Both the position numbers and the translations under genes were made by a program. 64,000 nt of DNA from Haloarchaeobius sp. HME9146 (GTDB taxonomy: Archaea; Halobacteriota; Halobacteria; Halobacteriales; Natrialbaceae). The notes beneath the pieces are model-generated. The model had not been told where the DNA came from, ran no database searches, and saw only the letters and a list, made by a program, of their open reading frames with translations. Where the stretch lies: contig NZ_JAODVR010000001.1 of the NCBI RefSeq assembly GCF_025399835.1, positions 1,178,001-1,242,000 of the forward strand, given 5' to 3'. Within the stretch, counting starts at the first letter, position 1, and each line of letters starts with the position of its first letter. Shown piece after piece: positions 44,373 to 52,271 of the stretch.

Positions 44373-44480
44373 GAGAATCACCAATATGCAACCGTCGGGA
44401 GCCGCGAAGACGGCTTCCAGGCCTGAGGCTCCCCGGTATCCTACACCGTTTCGACGAGTCAGCTATTGACAGACTCGAGA

Positions 44481-44508
44481 CAGAATTCCTGTTCTGGAAA
44501 CTATTAAC
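44481..44508 (+). promoter_or_regulatory. Promoter of aminopeptidase copy 4 with CAGAA/TTCTG dyad
   Basis: CAGAA-TTCCTG-TTCTG (44481-44496), then GAAAC and the TATA-like CTATTAAC. The dyad begins 52 bp before the ATG at 44533. Confidence 0.65.
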
Positions 44509-44532
44509 GACCTGGCACGAGTCGGCTCCAGT

Positions 44533-45612
44533 ATGGATTCCCGAATCGAGAAACACGCCGAGATCATCGTCGAACACTCCACCGACGTCCAGCCGGGCGA
44601 GACGGTCATCGTCTCCGGGCCGCCCGAAGCACGCGACCTCGTCGCCGCGGTGTACGGCAAACTCGGGGAGGTGGGTGCGTTGCCTGTCCAGCTCACACAG
44701 GACCCCCGCGCGATGCGCGAGTACATGCTCGCGGTCGACCCTGAAGAGCTCGACGTGCCCGAACACCTCCAGGCACTCATCGAGAAGACGGACGTGCTCA
44801 TCGGCATCCGCGCGAACTCGAACAAGAACGAGACGAGCGACGTGCCGCCGGAGAAGAACGTGGCGATGGCGAAGCTACACAAGCCCATCCAGGAGGCCAT
44901 GATGGAGAAGCGCTGGGTCGGCACGCAGTTCCCCGCGACCGGCGACGCCCAGAAGGCGGAGCTGTCGACGCCCGCCTACGAGGAGTTCGTCTACGGTGCC
45001 ATCAACAGGGACTGGGACGCCCAGCGCGAACTGCAACAGCAGGTCGTCGACCGGCTGGAGGGTGCCGACGAGGTTCGCATCGTCTCCGGCGAGACGACCG
45101 ACATCACCATGTCCGTCCTCGGCAACCCGACCAAGAACGACTACGCCGAGCACAACCTGCCGGGCGGCGAGGTGTTCACCGCGCCGGTACCCGACAGCGT
45201 GGAGGGCGAGGTGCTGTTCGACAAGCCGCTGATGTCCCAGGGTCGCGAGGTCACGGGCGTCCGGCTCGTCTTCGAGGAGGGGGAGGTCGTCGAGTACGAG
45301 GCCGAGAAGAACGAGGAGGTGCTGGCGGCCGCCCTCCAGACCGACGAGGGCGCGAAGCGAATCGGCGAACTCGGTATCGGGATGAACCGCGATATCGACC
45401 GGTTCACGTACAACATGCTGTTCGACGAGAAGATGGGCGACACCATCCACCTTGCACTCGGGCGGGCCTACGAGGATACCGTGGGCGAGGGCAACGAGCG
45501 CAACGATTCAGCCGTGCACATGGACATGATCGTCGACATGAGCGAGGATTCGTACATCGAGGTGGATGGCGAGGTCATCCAGCGCGATGGACAGTTCTGG
45601 TTCGAAGAGTAG
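44533..45612 (+). CDS. M29 family metallo-aminopeptidase, copy 4
   Basis: A 359-residue paralogue nearly identical in plan to copy 3 (KNETSDVPPEKNVAMAKLHK, AINRDWDAQRELQQQVVDRL). The conserved metal-site blocks are intact (GGEVFTAPVPD, RIGELGIGMNRDID, DTIHLALGRAYED, VHMDMIVDMSEDSYIEV). Copies 3 and 4 look like the most recent duplication. Last member of the array; beyond it lie two repeat elements and oppositely oriented genes. Confidence 0.9.
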   Translation: MDSRIEKHAEIIVEHSTDVQPGETVIVSGPPEARDLVAAVYGKLGEVGALPVQLTQDPRAMREYMLAVDPEELDVPEHLQALIEKTDVLIGIRANSNKNETSDVPPEKNVAMAKLHKPIQEAMMEKRWVGTQFPATGDAQKAELSTPAYEEFVYGAINRDWDAQRELQQQVVDRLEGADEVRIVSGETTDITMSVLGNPTKNDYAEHNLPGGEVFTAPVPDSVEGEVLFDKPLMSQGREVTGVRLVFEEGEVVEYEAEKNEEVLAAALQTDEGAKRIGELGIGMNRDIDRFTYNMLFDEKMGDTIHLALGRAYEDTVGEGNERNDSAVHMDMIVDMSEDSYIEVDGEVIQRDGQFWFEE

Positions 45613-45669
45613 GGAGACGCGACCGCAGGGAGCGTCTCCGATTGCGAGCGGCGGAGCCGCGAGCAGTAG
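45613..45669 (+). repeat. Stem-loop repeat element R4a, after aminopeptidase copy 4
   Basis: The short form GGAGACGC (45613-45620) pairs with GCGTCTCC (45632-45639) around GACCGCAGGGA, followed by GCGGC-GGA-GCCGC (45648-45660). It starts at the first base after the stop codon. Confidence 0.8.
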
Positions 45670-45705
45670 CGAGGTTCGGAGCGACCGCAGGGAGCGAGAA
45701 CCTCG
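45670..45705 (+). repeat. Stem-loop repeat element R4b
   Basis: CGAGGTTC (45670-45677) pairs with GAACCTCG (45698-45705) around the same loop as R1. Both arms differ from R1 and still pair fully. A looser related sequence (GGCGACCGAAGGGAGCCGTGAAGACA) follows to about 45742. Confidence 0.75.
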
Positions 45706-45767
45706 TATCTGAACGGCGACCGAAGGGAGCCGTGAAGACAGGTTCGAGAACTGACTGGACCCGCCAA

Positions 45768-45932
45768 CTAGCACTGCTCTTCGACCCACTCGCGAACGTA
45801 TTCTTTCTTCCGCCTATCGAGCGCGTACGCCCGGTCGATGCCGGTCGTCTGGGCGACCAGTTCGTCGGCCGTTCGGGGTGGGGAGAAACGACACTCACGA
45901 CCGCAGTGACACGACGAGCAAGACCGCGACTG
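45768..45932 (-). pseudogene. Reading-frame remnant with coding-type C-terminus
   Basis: On the minus strand a frame without any ATG, GTG or TTG start runs from 45932 to a TAG at 45768-45770. Its last 35 residues (PRTADELVAQTTGIDRAYAL then DRRKKEYVREWVEEQC) have ordered helical character and normal haloarchaeal codons. The upstream part overlaps the end of the small membrane protein gene in another frame. It may be the 3' end of a gene whose beginning is lost or frameshifted. Family not recognised. Confidence 0.35.
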
Positions 45933-46098
45933 TCAGCAGGACGGTCGTCAGCCAGACGGCCGTGATGTCGGACCCGACGAGGTGGGTGCCGAACAGCCAC
46001 CCGGACAGGTAGCCCCAGGGGGCGACGATGATGGGGAGCGTCACGGCGTAGACGGGGGGGATAGCCGAGAACCGGTCGGTGATGGAGGCGGGGATCAT
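45895..46098 (-). CDS. Small two-helix membrane protein (67 aa)
   Basis: A 67-residue protein with two hydrophobic segments (VYAVTLPIIVAPWGYLSGWL and TAVWLTTVLLTVAVLLVVSL) joined by a short polar loop. It lies downstream of the 46175 gene on the same strand with a 76-bp gap. No family recognised. Its end overlaps the open frame described as a remnant, so a frameshifted longer gene is possible. Confidence 0.5.
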   Translation of the reverse strand: MIPASITDRFSAIPPVYAVTLPIIVAPWGYLSGWLFGTHLVGSDITAVWLTTVLLTVAVLLVVSLRS

Positions 46099-46174
46099 GG
46101 TCGCCGGTTCTCCCGCCCCGCAGGTATACTTTACCGACAGGACTGGGAGCGGGGATTCTCCCGCGTGTACCGGC

Positions 46175-46825
46175 TCAGACCACGTCGCCGCGGACCGTCG
46201 CGCCTTCCTGCTGGTCGCGCCAGGCGTGGAGTTCCTTCGCGGCTTCCTGCGCCTGTTCTTCCTCCAGCCCGAGCATCCCGAGCGCTCGCGAGAGCGTCGG
46301 CAGGGCGAGTTCGGACTCGCGGAGCTTGCGCATCGCCTCCTCGCTCCGTTGTCCCTCGGCCCACAGGCAGACCCCGCGGGGGTCGAGCAGCGTCGTCCAG
46401 TCCTCGCGGCGTTTCGCGCCGGCCAGTCGCTGGGTGACGTTGTCCTCGAAGCTGGCGTTACACACCTCCAGATGGACCGGCTCGTCGTCCTCGAGCAGGT
46501 GCGCCGCGAGACACTTCTCCGGGGCGGCGTGGCCGTTCGCGTTCGCCCGGAGGTATTCCGGGTACTCGTCGGCCCACTCGGTTCGGACGGTCTGGCCGAC
46601 GCCTTTGACGCCGTACTCGGCTTCGAACTCGTCGGCGCGAGAGGCGTCGCCGCCCAGCAGGATGTCCTTGGTGAGGTAGACGTCGAGGCGGTCGACGGGG
46701 TCGAGGCCGAGTGCCACGTCGCCGTACACCCACACCTCGCGGACGGGAACCGGCAGCGGGCCGGACTCGACCGCGTCCAGGATGGCTTCGACTCGGTCGA
46801 GCGCCGCGTCGCGTTCGAGACTCAT
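46175..46825 (-). CDS. Conserved haloarchaeal protein of unknown function (DUF7095-like)
   Basis: A 216-residue cytoplasmic protein. The N-terminal part LPVPVREVWVYGDVALGLDP then VDRLDVYLTKDILLGGDA recalls the strand-turn of nucleotidyltransferases but lacks a clear GS-x-DxD catalytic motif. A middle block CLAAHLLEDDEPVHLEVCNA and WTTLLDPRGVCLWAEGQRSE is distinctive. The pattern matches a haloarchaea-restricted family I recall as DUF7095. Function unknown. It is 66 bp downstream of the thioesterase-like gene on the same strand. Confidence 0.65.
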   Translation of the reverse strand: MSLERDAALDRVEAILDAVESGPLPVPVREVWVYGDVALGLDPVDRLDVYLTKDILLGGDASRADEFEAEYGVKGVGQTVRTEWADEYPEYLRANANGHAAPEKCLAAHLLEDDEPVHLEVCNASFEDNVTQRLAGAKRREDWTTLLDPRGVCLWAEGQRSEEAMRKLRESELALPTLSRALGMLGLEEEQAQEAAKELHAWRDQQEGATVRGDVV

Positions 46826-46891
46826 CGTACTGTCGTACCCACCGGAAGGGAAAAACGTCCTCGCTTCGGGGCGCGACCCGGGACGGCCGGC

Positions 46892-47359
46892 TCAGGCGAG
46901 TTTGCTCTCGTCGGTCGAGACGTGGACCGTCTTCTCGACGGTGGCGTGGACCGTGCCGTCTTCGGCGACCACGTCGGCGGTGTACTCCCGGTCGATGGAG
47001 TCCTGGTCTTCGAGGGCTGACTGGATGGCGTCGAGTTCCTCGTCCGGCATCCGGAACCGGGCGTAGAGGTCCTCGGTGCCGGGTTTCTTGAACTGGACCT
47101 CGGTGGACCTGTCCCAGACCACGTACTTGCCGGGCAGCGCCTTGATGAGCATCATCGCGAACATCGGGTCACAGGCACCGTAGATGCTCCCGCCGAAGAT
47201 GGTGCCCATGTAGTTGCGGGTGCGCCAGCTCTGGGGAATCTTGATGCGTATCTCCTGCCAGTCGTCGGCGATGTACTGGACCCGGCCACCGGTCCCACGG
47301 TAGGAGGGCCAGACGTTGAACCCGAGGCGGAACAGTCGCGTGCGCCAGGACTCGCTCAT
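46892..47359 (-). CDS. DUF4442/PaaI-like hotdog thioesterase family protein
   Basis: A 155-residue hotdog-fold protein. RNYMGTIFGGSIYGACDPMF is the helix that carries active-site residues in this group, preceded by IRIKIPQSWRTRN and followed by VVWDRSTEVQFKKPGTEDLY. The family (DUF4442) is related to PaaI-type acyl-CoA thioesterases, but the natural substrate is unknown. No signal peptide. Confidence 0.75.
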   Translation of the reverse strand: MSESWRTRLFRLGFNVWPSYRGTGGRVQYIADDWQEIRIKIPQSWRTRNYMGTIFGGSIYGACDPMFAMMLIKALPGKYVVWDRSTEVQFKKPGTEDLYARFRMPDEELDAIQSALEDQDSIDREYTADVVAEDGTVHATVEKTVHVSTDESKLA

Positions 47360-47457
47360 TGACAGGTATGGCGTCCGCCGGCTACCTTACTGCTGTGGAA
47401 CGCGAGTCGCGTGGTCCCGGGTGGAACGACGACCGCGTGGTTCGGGGTTGTCGCCCG

Positions 47458-47931
47458 TCAGCGACCGGTCTCGGTGGCCTGGGCACAATCAACCCGCGTG
47501 ACGACCATCCCCTGCGGGCCGTGGAGCGTGACCGCTCCGTCCGGACAGAGTGGCTCGTCGAAGTTCGCGCCGCGGAGGAACTGTCGCGGGCTCCCGCCTT
47601 TCACGCCGTCGACGTCGCCGGTCGTCTTCACCTCGACGACGCCGCCGGGTTCGAGCGGGATGGTGTCCAGCTGGTAGGTGCCGCGTCCGTCGTAGTCGAG
47701 GGTGTAGCTCCGTAACTGGACGATTTCGTCGCCGTCGTTGTGGACGAGGACTCGCTCTTCGGCGTCGCCGGGTCGCTCGAGCGTGAGCCGGAGGTCGGCG
47801 GTCGGCCGGTGGGTTCGCGTCCGCGACGGGTCGACGACGCCCCTGATGTCGTCCAGACAGCCCGCGCTCCCGACGGCGAGGCCCCCCGAACACACGGCAA
47901 GCAGGTCCCGACGGGACGGAGACGGCGGCAT
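47458..47931 (-). CDS. Tat-exported lipoprotein with lamin-tail-like beta domain
   Basis: A 157-residue protein with a twin-arginine signal (PSRRDLLAV), a short hydrophobic region and a lipobox ending VGSAGC. The mature part (LVHNDGDEIVQLRSYTLDYD, VEVKTTGDVDGVKGG) has the all-beta pattern of lamin-tail domains found on exported haloarchaeal proteins. The start at 47931 places the arginine pair correctly; the frame from 47985 extends too far. Function unknown, probably cell-surface. Confidence 0.65.
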   Translation of the reverse strand: MPPSPSRRDLLAVCSGGLAVGSAGCLDDIRGVVDPSRTRTHRPTADLRLTLERPGDAEERVLVHNDGDEIVQLRSYTLDYDGRGTYQLDTIPLEPGGVVEVKTTGDVDGVKGGSPRQFLRGANFDEPLCPDGAVTLHGPQGMVVTRVDCAQATETGR

Positions 47932-48047
47932 ACCCGCCCGTATCCCCGCCACCCCCGAATAGCTTCGGACTCGCTGGAGAATCAACTCGGTGGTCTATGC
48001 TAGCGGTTCTCGGAGATTTATGCGCCCGGCACCCATCCAGACGGGAT

Positions 48048-48752
48048 ATGGAACACCGCGTCACGAACGAGGATGGGGACGAGGACCTGGTCTGGATACT
48101 CGGCTGGGGGAACCGACTCCGGCACGAGAACGTGCAGTGGCTCGAAGGGTGCTTCGCCGATGCTGGCTATCGCGTCCACACGCTCCAGATTCCGGACTTC
48201 CCCGCGGATTTCTACGGGGAGTGGGTCCGGCCCGCGAAGGAGTACGTTGCCGACCTCGACGACTATCGGCTGGTCGGCCACAGCACGGGTGGACTCATCG
48301 GGGCCTACCTCGACGGGGCCGAGACGACGACCTATCTCAGCCCGTGGTGGGGCTACACCGAGGACATGTCCGAGGGAATCCTCGACCTCGTCGGGAAGCT
48401 CGGCATCCGACACAAACTCATCCCGTCCGGGGTCAGCACCCGCGAGGCCATCGGGTCGCTGGCGACCGACTCGCAACTGGCAGACGGCCCGGGGAACGTC
48501 TCGCCGCGGTTCATCCGCGAGACGCGCCGCGGCCACCGGGAGCGCCCCCCGATCGACGAGGATGCGGTCGTCTTCTGCACGCTGCAGGACCAGGTCGTCA
48601 GCACCCGCGCCATCGGGGACGCGGTCACGGAATCGCAGGTCGTGCTGTACGACGGCGGCCACGAACTGTTCTCCTCCGAGCGCCGCGAGGCGTACGTCGA
48701 CGACGTGCTCGCGGCGGTCGACGGCGGGCTGGCCGCGGTCGAAACGGTGTAA
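48048..48752 (+). CDS. Alpha/beta hydrolase
   Basis: A 234-residue alpha/beta-hydrolase fold protein. The oxyanion/nucleophile region is LVGHSTGGLIGAYLDG (Ser in GHSTG), the acid is likely the Asp of CTLQDQVVSTR, and the catalytic His lies in YDGGHELFSS. The fold starts VWILGWGNRLRHENVQWLEG. The substrate is unknown. The ATG at 48048 follows a TATA-like GATTTATG (about 48015-48022); a longer frame from 47997 is less likely. Confidence 0.75.
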   Translation: MEHRVTNEDGDEDLVWILGWGNRLRHENVQWLEGCFADAGYRVHTLQIPDFPADFYGEWVRPAKEYVADLDDYRLVGHSTGGLIGAYLDGAETTTYLSPWWGYTEDMSEGILDLVGKLGIRHKLIPSGVSTREAIGSLATDSQLADGPGNVSPRFIRETRRGHRERPPIDEDAVVFCTLQDQVVSTRAIGDAVTESQVVLYDGGHELFSSERREAYVDDVLAAVDGGLAAVETV

Positions 48753-48811
48753 GACGACACCCGAGACTGGACAACGAAACCCGTATCCCGGCGTGGCGGC
48801 AACTACGGGCG

Positions 48812-49789
48812 ATGACCGAGTGCACCAAGTGCGACCGCGAGGCGGTGATGCACGCCGCGTACTCCGGCGCACACCTCTGCGAGACGCACTTCTGTGCATC
48901 CGTCGAGAAACGGGTGCGCCGACGGATTCGCGAGGACGGACTCGTGCCACAGGACGCCACGCCCGAGGACCCCGAGACGTGGGTCATCGGCCTCTCCGGC
49001 GGGAAGGACAGCGTGGTGCTCACCCACATCCTCGACGACATCTTCGCGCCCGACCCCCGCATCGAGATGGTCGCACTGACCATCCACGAGGGCATCGAGG
49101 GCTACCGCGACGAGAGCGTCGACGCCTGCGTCGAACTCGCCGAAGACCTCGAGATGCGCCACGAACTCGTCACCTACGAGGAGGAGTTCGGCGTCCGCAT
49201 GGACGACGTGGTCGAGCAAGACCCCGAGAACATGGCCGCCTGCGCCTACTGCGGCGTGTTCCGGCGAGACCTGCTGGAGACGTACGCCGACGAGTTCGGC
49301 GCGGACAAACTGCTGACGGGGCACAACCTCGACGACGAGGCCCAGACCGCCCTGATGAACTTCCTCGAGGGCGACGTCTCCCAGATCGCCAAGCACTTCG
49401 ACGCGAGTATCGGGACCTTCGACGAGCGCGAGGAACAGGACGAGTTCGTCCCTCGCGCCAAGCCGCTTCGCGACGTGCCCGAGAAGGAGGTCGCGCTCTA
49501 CTGCCATCTCACCGACCTCCCGGCGCACATCACCGAGTGCCCGCATTCCAGCGAAGCCTACCGCGGCGAGATACAGCGCCTGCTGTTCGACCTGGAGGAG
49601 AACCATCCCGGTACCCGTCACTCCATCATGGCCGGCTACGAGGAGCTGGCGGGAATCGTCGCCGAGCGCTACCGCGACGACGGAGACGGCTCGAAGGCCG
49701 ACCTGCAGGAGTGCGAGGAGTGTGGCTCGACGACCACCCGCGACCGCTGTCGCAAGTGCTCGCTGCTCGACGCGCTCGGCGCGGTCTGA
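48812..49789 (+). CDS. ncsA: tRNA 2-thiolation enzyme NcsA (Ncs6/TtuA type)
   Basis: A 325-residue PP-loop ATPase that thiolates tRNA wobble uridine with the ubiquitin-like SAMP2 protein in haloarchaea. An N-terminal zinc finger (CTKCDREAVM, LCETHFC) precedes the PP-loop IGLSGGKDSVVL (62-67), which is followed by CAYCGVFRRD and LTGHNLDDEAQTALMN, and a C-terminal zinc ribbon (CEECGSTTTRDRCRKC). The ATG at 48812 gives MTECTKCDREA; the longer frame is a shadow of the hydrolase gene. Confidence 0.93.
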   Translation: MTECTKCDREAVMHAAYSGAHLCETHFCASVEKRVRRRIREDGLVPQDATPEDPETWVIGLSGGKDSVVLTHILDDIFAPDPRIEMVALTIHEGIEGYRDESVDACVELAEDLEMRHELVTYEEEFGVRMDDVVEQDPENMAACAYCGVFRRDLLETYADEFGADKLLTGHNLDDEAQTALMNFLEGDVSQIAKHFDASIGTFDEREEQDEFVPRAKPLRDVPEKEVALYCHLTDLPAHITECPHSSEAYRGEIQRLLFDLEENHPGTRHSIMAGYEELAGIVAERYRDDGDGSKADLQECEECGSTTTRDRCRKCSLLDALGAV

Positions 49790-49943
49790 CCGGATCTCTC
49801 CTGTTCTGAATCCAGAACGCTTCGACGCCGACTCCGAAGCCAGAGCAAGACGGTTCGTGAAGGCGGTGGTGACGATACGACCGCGTAAGACACCCGTGCT
49901 CGTGCCCCGAAACCGCTTTCCGACGGCGGTCGTACCTCCCCGC

Positions 49944-50537
49944 ATGGGACTCCTCGATAGCCTGCGCGAACTGTTCGGGTCGCCGCCGTCGGACCGGCAG
50001 CCGGAGCCGGAGGAACGGGCGACCCCCGCCTCGGACCCGGACCGGATGTACGCGACGGCACCCGACCCTGACGACGCCGACGACTTCGGCCTGCCCGACG
50101 CACCCGGGGACGAGTCCGAACAACCGCCCCGGGAGCCGCCCGAGGCGTTCGCGTACGAGGCCCAGGAGTTCGTCGACTTCTGGCACGAGTACCCGCTCGA
50201 TTACAGTGTCGACTCGCTCGACCACCTCGACAGTCTCGTCGCCGAGAACTGGGAGCCGGGCGCGTTCGCCGGTGTCGACCCCGACCCGGATGGCGGCCCG
50301 GAGGCGCGCACGCTCTACGGTATCGTCCAGTCGCTCGGGAGCTATCTCGGCGAGTCGCTCGTCCGGGACGTCGACGGCGAGTGGACAGAAGCCGGGAGCG
50401 GAAGCTGGGTCGTCGTGGTCGAGGGGCCGGACGGCCAGGCGACCATCGACGTGTTCCGAATCGCGACCGAGGCGTTCACCGAGTCGCCGAACTTCCGCCC
50501 GCTCGTCGAGACCATCGAACGCGAGACCGGTATCTGA
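49944..50537 (+). CDS. Conserved haloarchaeal protein of unknown function (197 aa)
   Basis: A 197-residue acidic protein. It begins MGLLDSLRELFGSP, has a disordered acidic middle (about 15-65) and a folded C-terminal half: DYSVDSLDHLDSLVAENWEP, YGIVQSLGSYLGESLVRDVD, WVVVVEGPDGQATIDVFRIA. The pattern of a 'LDHLD' helix and a single small alpha/beta unit resembles DUF3806-type proteins, without proof. It is convergent with ftsZ2, 143 bp away. Confidence 0.6.
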   Translation: MGLLDSLRELFGSPPSDRQPEPEERATPASDPDRMYATAPDPDDADDFGLPDAPGDESEQPPREPPEAFAYEAQEFVDFWHEYPLDYSVDSLDHLDSLVAENWEPGAFAGVDPDPDGGPEARTLYGIVQSLGSYLGESLVRDVDGEWTEAGSGSWVVVVEGPDGQATIDVFRIATEAFTESPNFRPLVETIERETGI

Positions 50538-50680
50538 CCGGGAGATAGCGTCACGAGAGAAATCGACCGCGAAACCGGCGTTTACACGGTGTGAAAACGG
50601 TGGAGAGAAGGACCCCGAGTGGGGTTAGTTGGTGGATCGTGTCCCCGGTCAGGGGGACGACTGGTACGACTGTGTCTGCG

Positions 50681-51889
50681 TCAGCGGATGACGTCGAGGC
50701 CGTTGTTCTGCTCGACCTCGTCGCGTCCGCCGTCGCCACGCGTGCTCCCGAAGCTCTGGTTGCTCGAGGAGTTCGAACTGGCCGAGCTGGCGTTGCCGAA
50801 GTCCGCCTCGCTGGCGTCGAAGCCACCGCCGTCGATGGCTTCCCGGGACCGGTCGGCCTGCTTCTGCGTGCTCGGTCCGAGCACCTGGGCGCTCTGGACG
50901 CCCGTCATGATTGCCATGACGCGCACCTTGCCCTTGTAGTTCTCCTGGATCCGGGCACCCCAGATGACGTTCGCACTCGCCTCGAGGCGCTCGGTGATGT
51001 TGTTCGCGATACCCTCGGCCTCCTTGAGTGTGAGGTCGGGGCCGCCAGTGATGTGGACGAGCCCGCCCGAAGCACCGCGGTAGTCCACGTCAAGCAGCGG
51101 GTGGTTCATCGCGTCGTTGACGACCTCCCGCGTCTTGTTCTTGTCCTGTGTCTCGCCGACCAACATCACCGCGACGCCGCCCTGGTTCATGATGGATGTC
51201 ATGTCGGCGTAGTCGAGGTTGATGAGGCTCGGCTGCGTGATGGTCTCGGAGATGCCCTTGACCGTCTCGGCGATGATCTGGTCCATCACCGAGAACGCCT
51301 TGCCGATGGGCAGGTTCGGGACGTAGTCGAGCAGGCGGTTGTTGTCGAGGACGATGATGGAGTCCGCGGCTTCGCGGAGCTTCTCCAGTCCTTCCTCGGC
51401 CTTGACCGTCCGTGCACGCTCGACGTTGAACGGCGTCGACACCATGCCGACGACGATAGCACCCTGTTCCTTGGCGATCTTGGAGACGACCGGTGCCGCA
51501 CCGGTCCCCGTCCCGCCGCCCATGCCCGCCGTGACGAACACGAGGTCGGCGTCGCCGAGGACCTCCTTGACCGTGCCCTGTGCCATCTCGGTCGCGCGCT
51601 CGCCCATCGAGGGGTCGCCACCCGCACCGAGCCCGTTGGTCAGGGACTTGCCGACGAGTATCTTCGTGTCGGCCTCGATCATCTTGAGGTGTTGCTTGTC
51701 GGTGTTGATGGCGACCGTGTCGGCCCCATCGACGCCGATGTTGTACAGGCGGTTGACGGTGTTGTTACCCGCGCCACCGCACCCGACGATGACGATTCGG
51801 GGGTCACCGAACTCGTCGCCGTCGAAGTCCTGTTTCTGCTGTTTCTCGCGTTCCTCGTGTTCGAGGGCGTCTTGAACGATATCCTGCAT
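50681..51889 (-). CDS. ftsZ2: Cell division protein FtsZ2
   Basis: A 402-residue tubulin-family GTPase of the FtsZ2 class, which drives constriction of the archaeal division ring. [20 protein letters not shown] is the start of the GTPase domain, [20 protein letters not shown] (M123 onward) is the tubulin signature, and [20 protein letters not shown] follows. The unstructured C-terminal tail ends [12 protein letters not shown], a conserved tail of this class. It lies 2 bp after the cdrS gene in the same direction, as in other haloarchaea, so it is probably co-transcribed with it. Confidence 0.97.
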   Translation of the reverse strand: MQDIVQDALEHEEREKQQKQDFDGDEFGDPRIVIVGCGGAGNNTVNRLYNIGVDGADTVAINTDKQHLKMIEADTKILVGKSLTNGLGAGGDPSMGERATEMAQGTVKEVLGDADLVFVTAGMGGGTGTGAAPVVSKIAKEQGAIVVGMVSTPFNVERARTVKAEEGLEKLREAADSIIVLDNNRLLDYVPNLPIGKAFSVMDQIIAETVKGISETITQPSLINLDYADMTSIMNQGGVAVMLVGETQDKNKTREVVNDAMNHPLLDVDYRGASGGLVHITGGPDLTLKEAEGIANNITERLEASANVIWGARIQENYKGKVRVMAIMTGVQSAQVLGPSTQKQADRSREAIDGGGFDASEADFGNASSASSNSSSNQSFGSTRGDGGRDEVEQNNGLDVIR

Positions 51890-51891
51890 CG

Positions 51892-52074
51892 TTACACCTT
51901 GGCCCAGGTACGCTGTTTCTCGCCCGCACCCGAGCGTTCGGTCTGTTGTTCGTTAAGCATCTCACGAACGGCCGACCGAATGGCCTCGCTTCGATTCGGG
52001 AACTCTCCCGTCTCGACCATCTGTTCTACCTCCTCTATCTGCTGTTTCGGTATTCGCAGTGTCACACGCTCCAT
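51892..52074 (-). CDS. cdrS: Ribbon-helix-helix regulator CdrS (cell division regulator short)
   Basis: A 60-residue RHH protein: [20 protein letters not shown], then [20 protein letters not shown]. Established work in Halobacterium salinarum and Haloferax volcanii shows that CdrS, encoded directly upstream of ftsZ2, controls ftsZ2 and other cell-division genes. Synteny here is identical: stop 2 bp before the ftsZ2 start. The ATG at 52074 sits 15 bp downstream of a long hairpin-forming sequence. A frame extending to 52191 is non-coding in character. Confidence 0.93.
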   Translation of the reverse strand: MERVTLRIPKQQIEEVEQMVETGEFPNRSEAIRSAVREMLNEQQTERSGAGEKQRTWAKV

Positions 52075-52271
52075 GGTTGTATTCCCCTGGTAAGACGTCG
52101 CGCATGTGCGTCGTTCGCACGCGCATCGTCTTACACGGTGATTACGGCCACGGGAGCCCCGTAAACTCCCGTTCCGCCCCGTGTAAGACAACTTGTCTTA
52201 CGCGACTGTATGCACTGTGTCTTACGTAATAAAGGTACCGCCGATAACAGGTTTCGATTCGTGACCGTGTC
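52075..52271 (-). promoter_or_regulatory. cdrS-ftsZ2 promoter region with GTAAGAC operator-like palindromes
   Basis: On the minus strand the TATA-like CTTTATTACG lies at about 52226-52235, giving a predicted start near 52200 and a 5' leader of about 125 nt. A perfect palindrome GTAAGACAA-C-TTGTCTTAC covers 52183-52201, precisely where transcription should begin. A third half-site, GTCTTAC, lies at 52219-52225 beside the TATA box. A 45-base imperfect dyad, GTAAGACG ... CGTCTTAC, spans 52090-52134. GTAAGAC is therefore present in five orientations in 150 bp. Confidence 0.65.

Noticed and set aside
40577-45705. CRISPR array or mobile element interpretation of the repeats in the aminopeptidase region
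   Set aside because: Repeats are unevenly spaced by whole genes, the spacers are genes, and no transposase or terminal inverted repeat is present.
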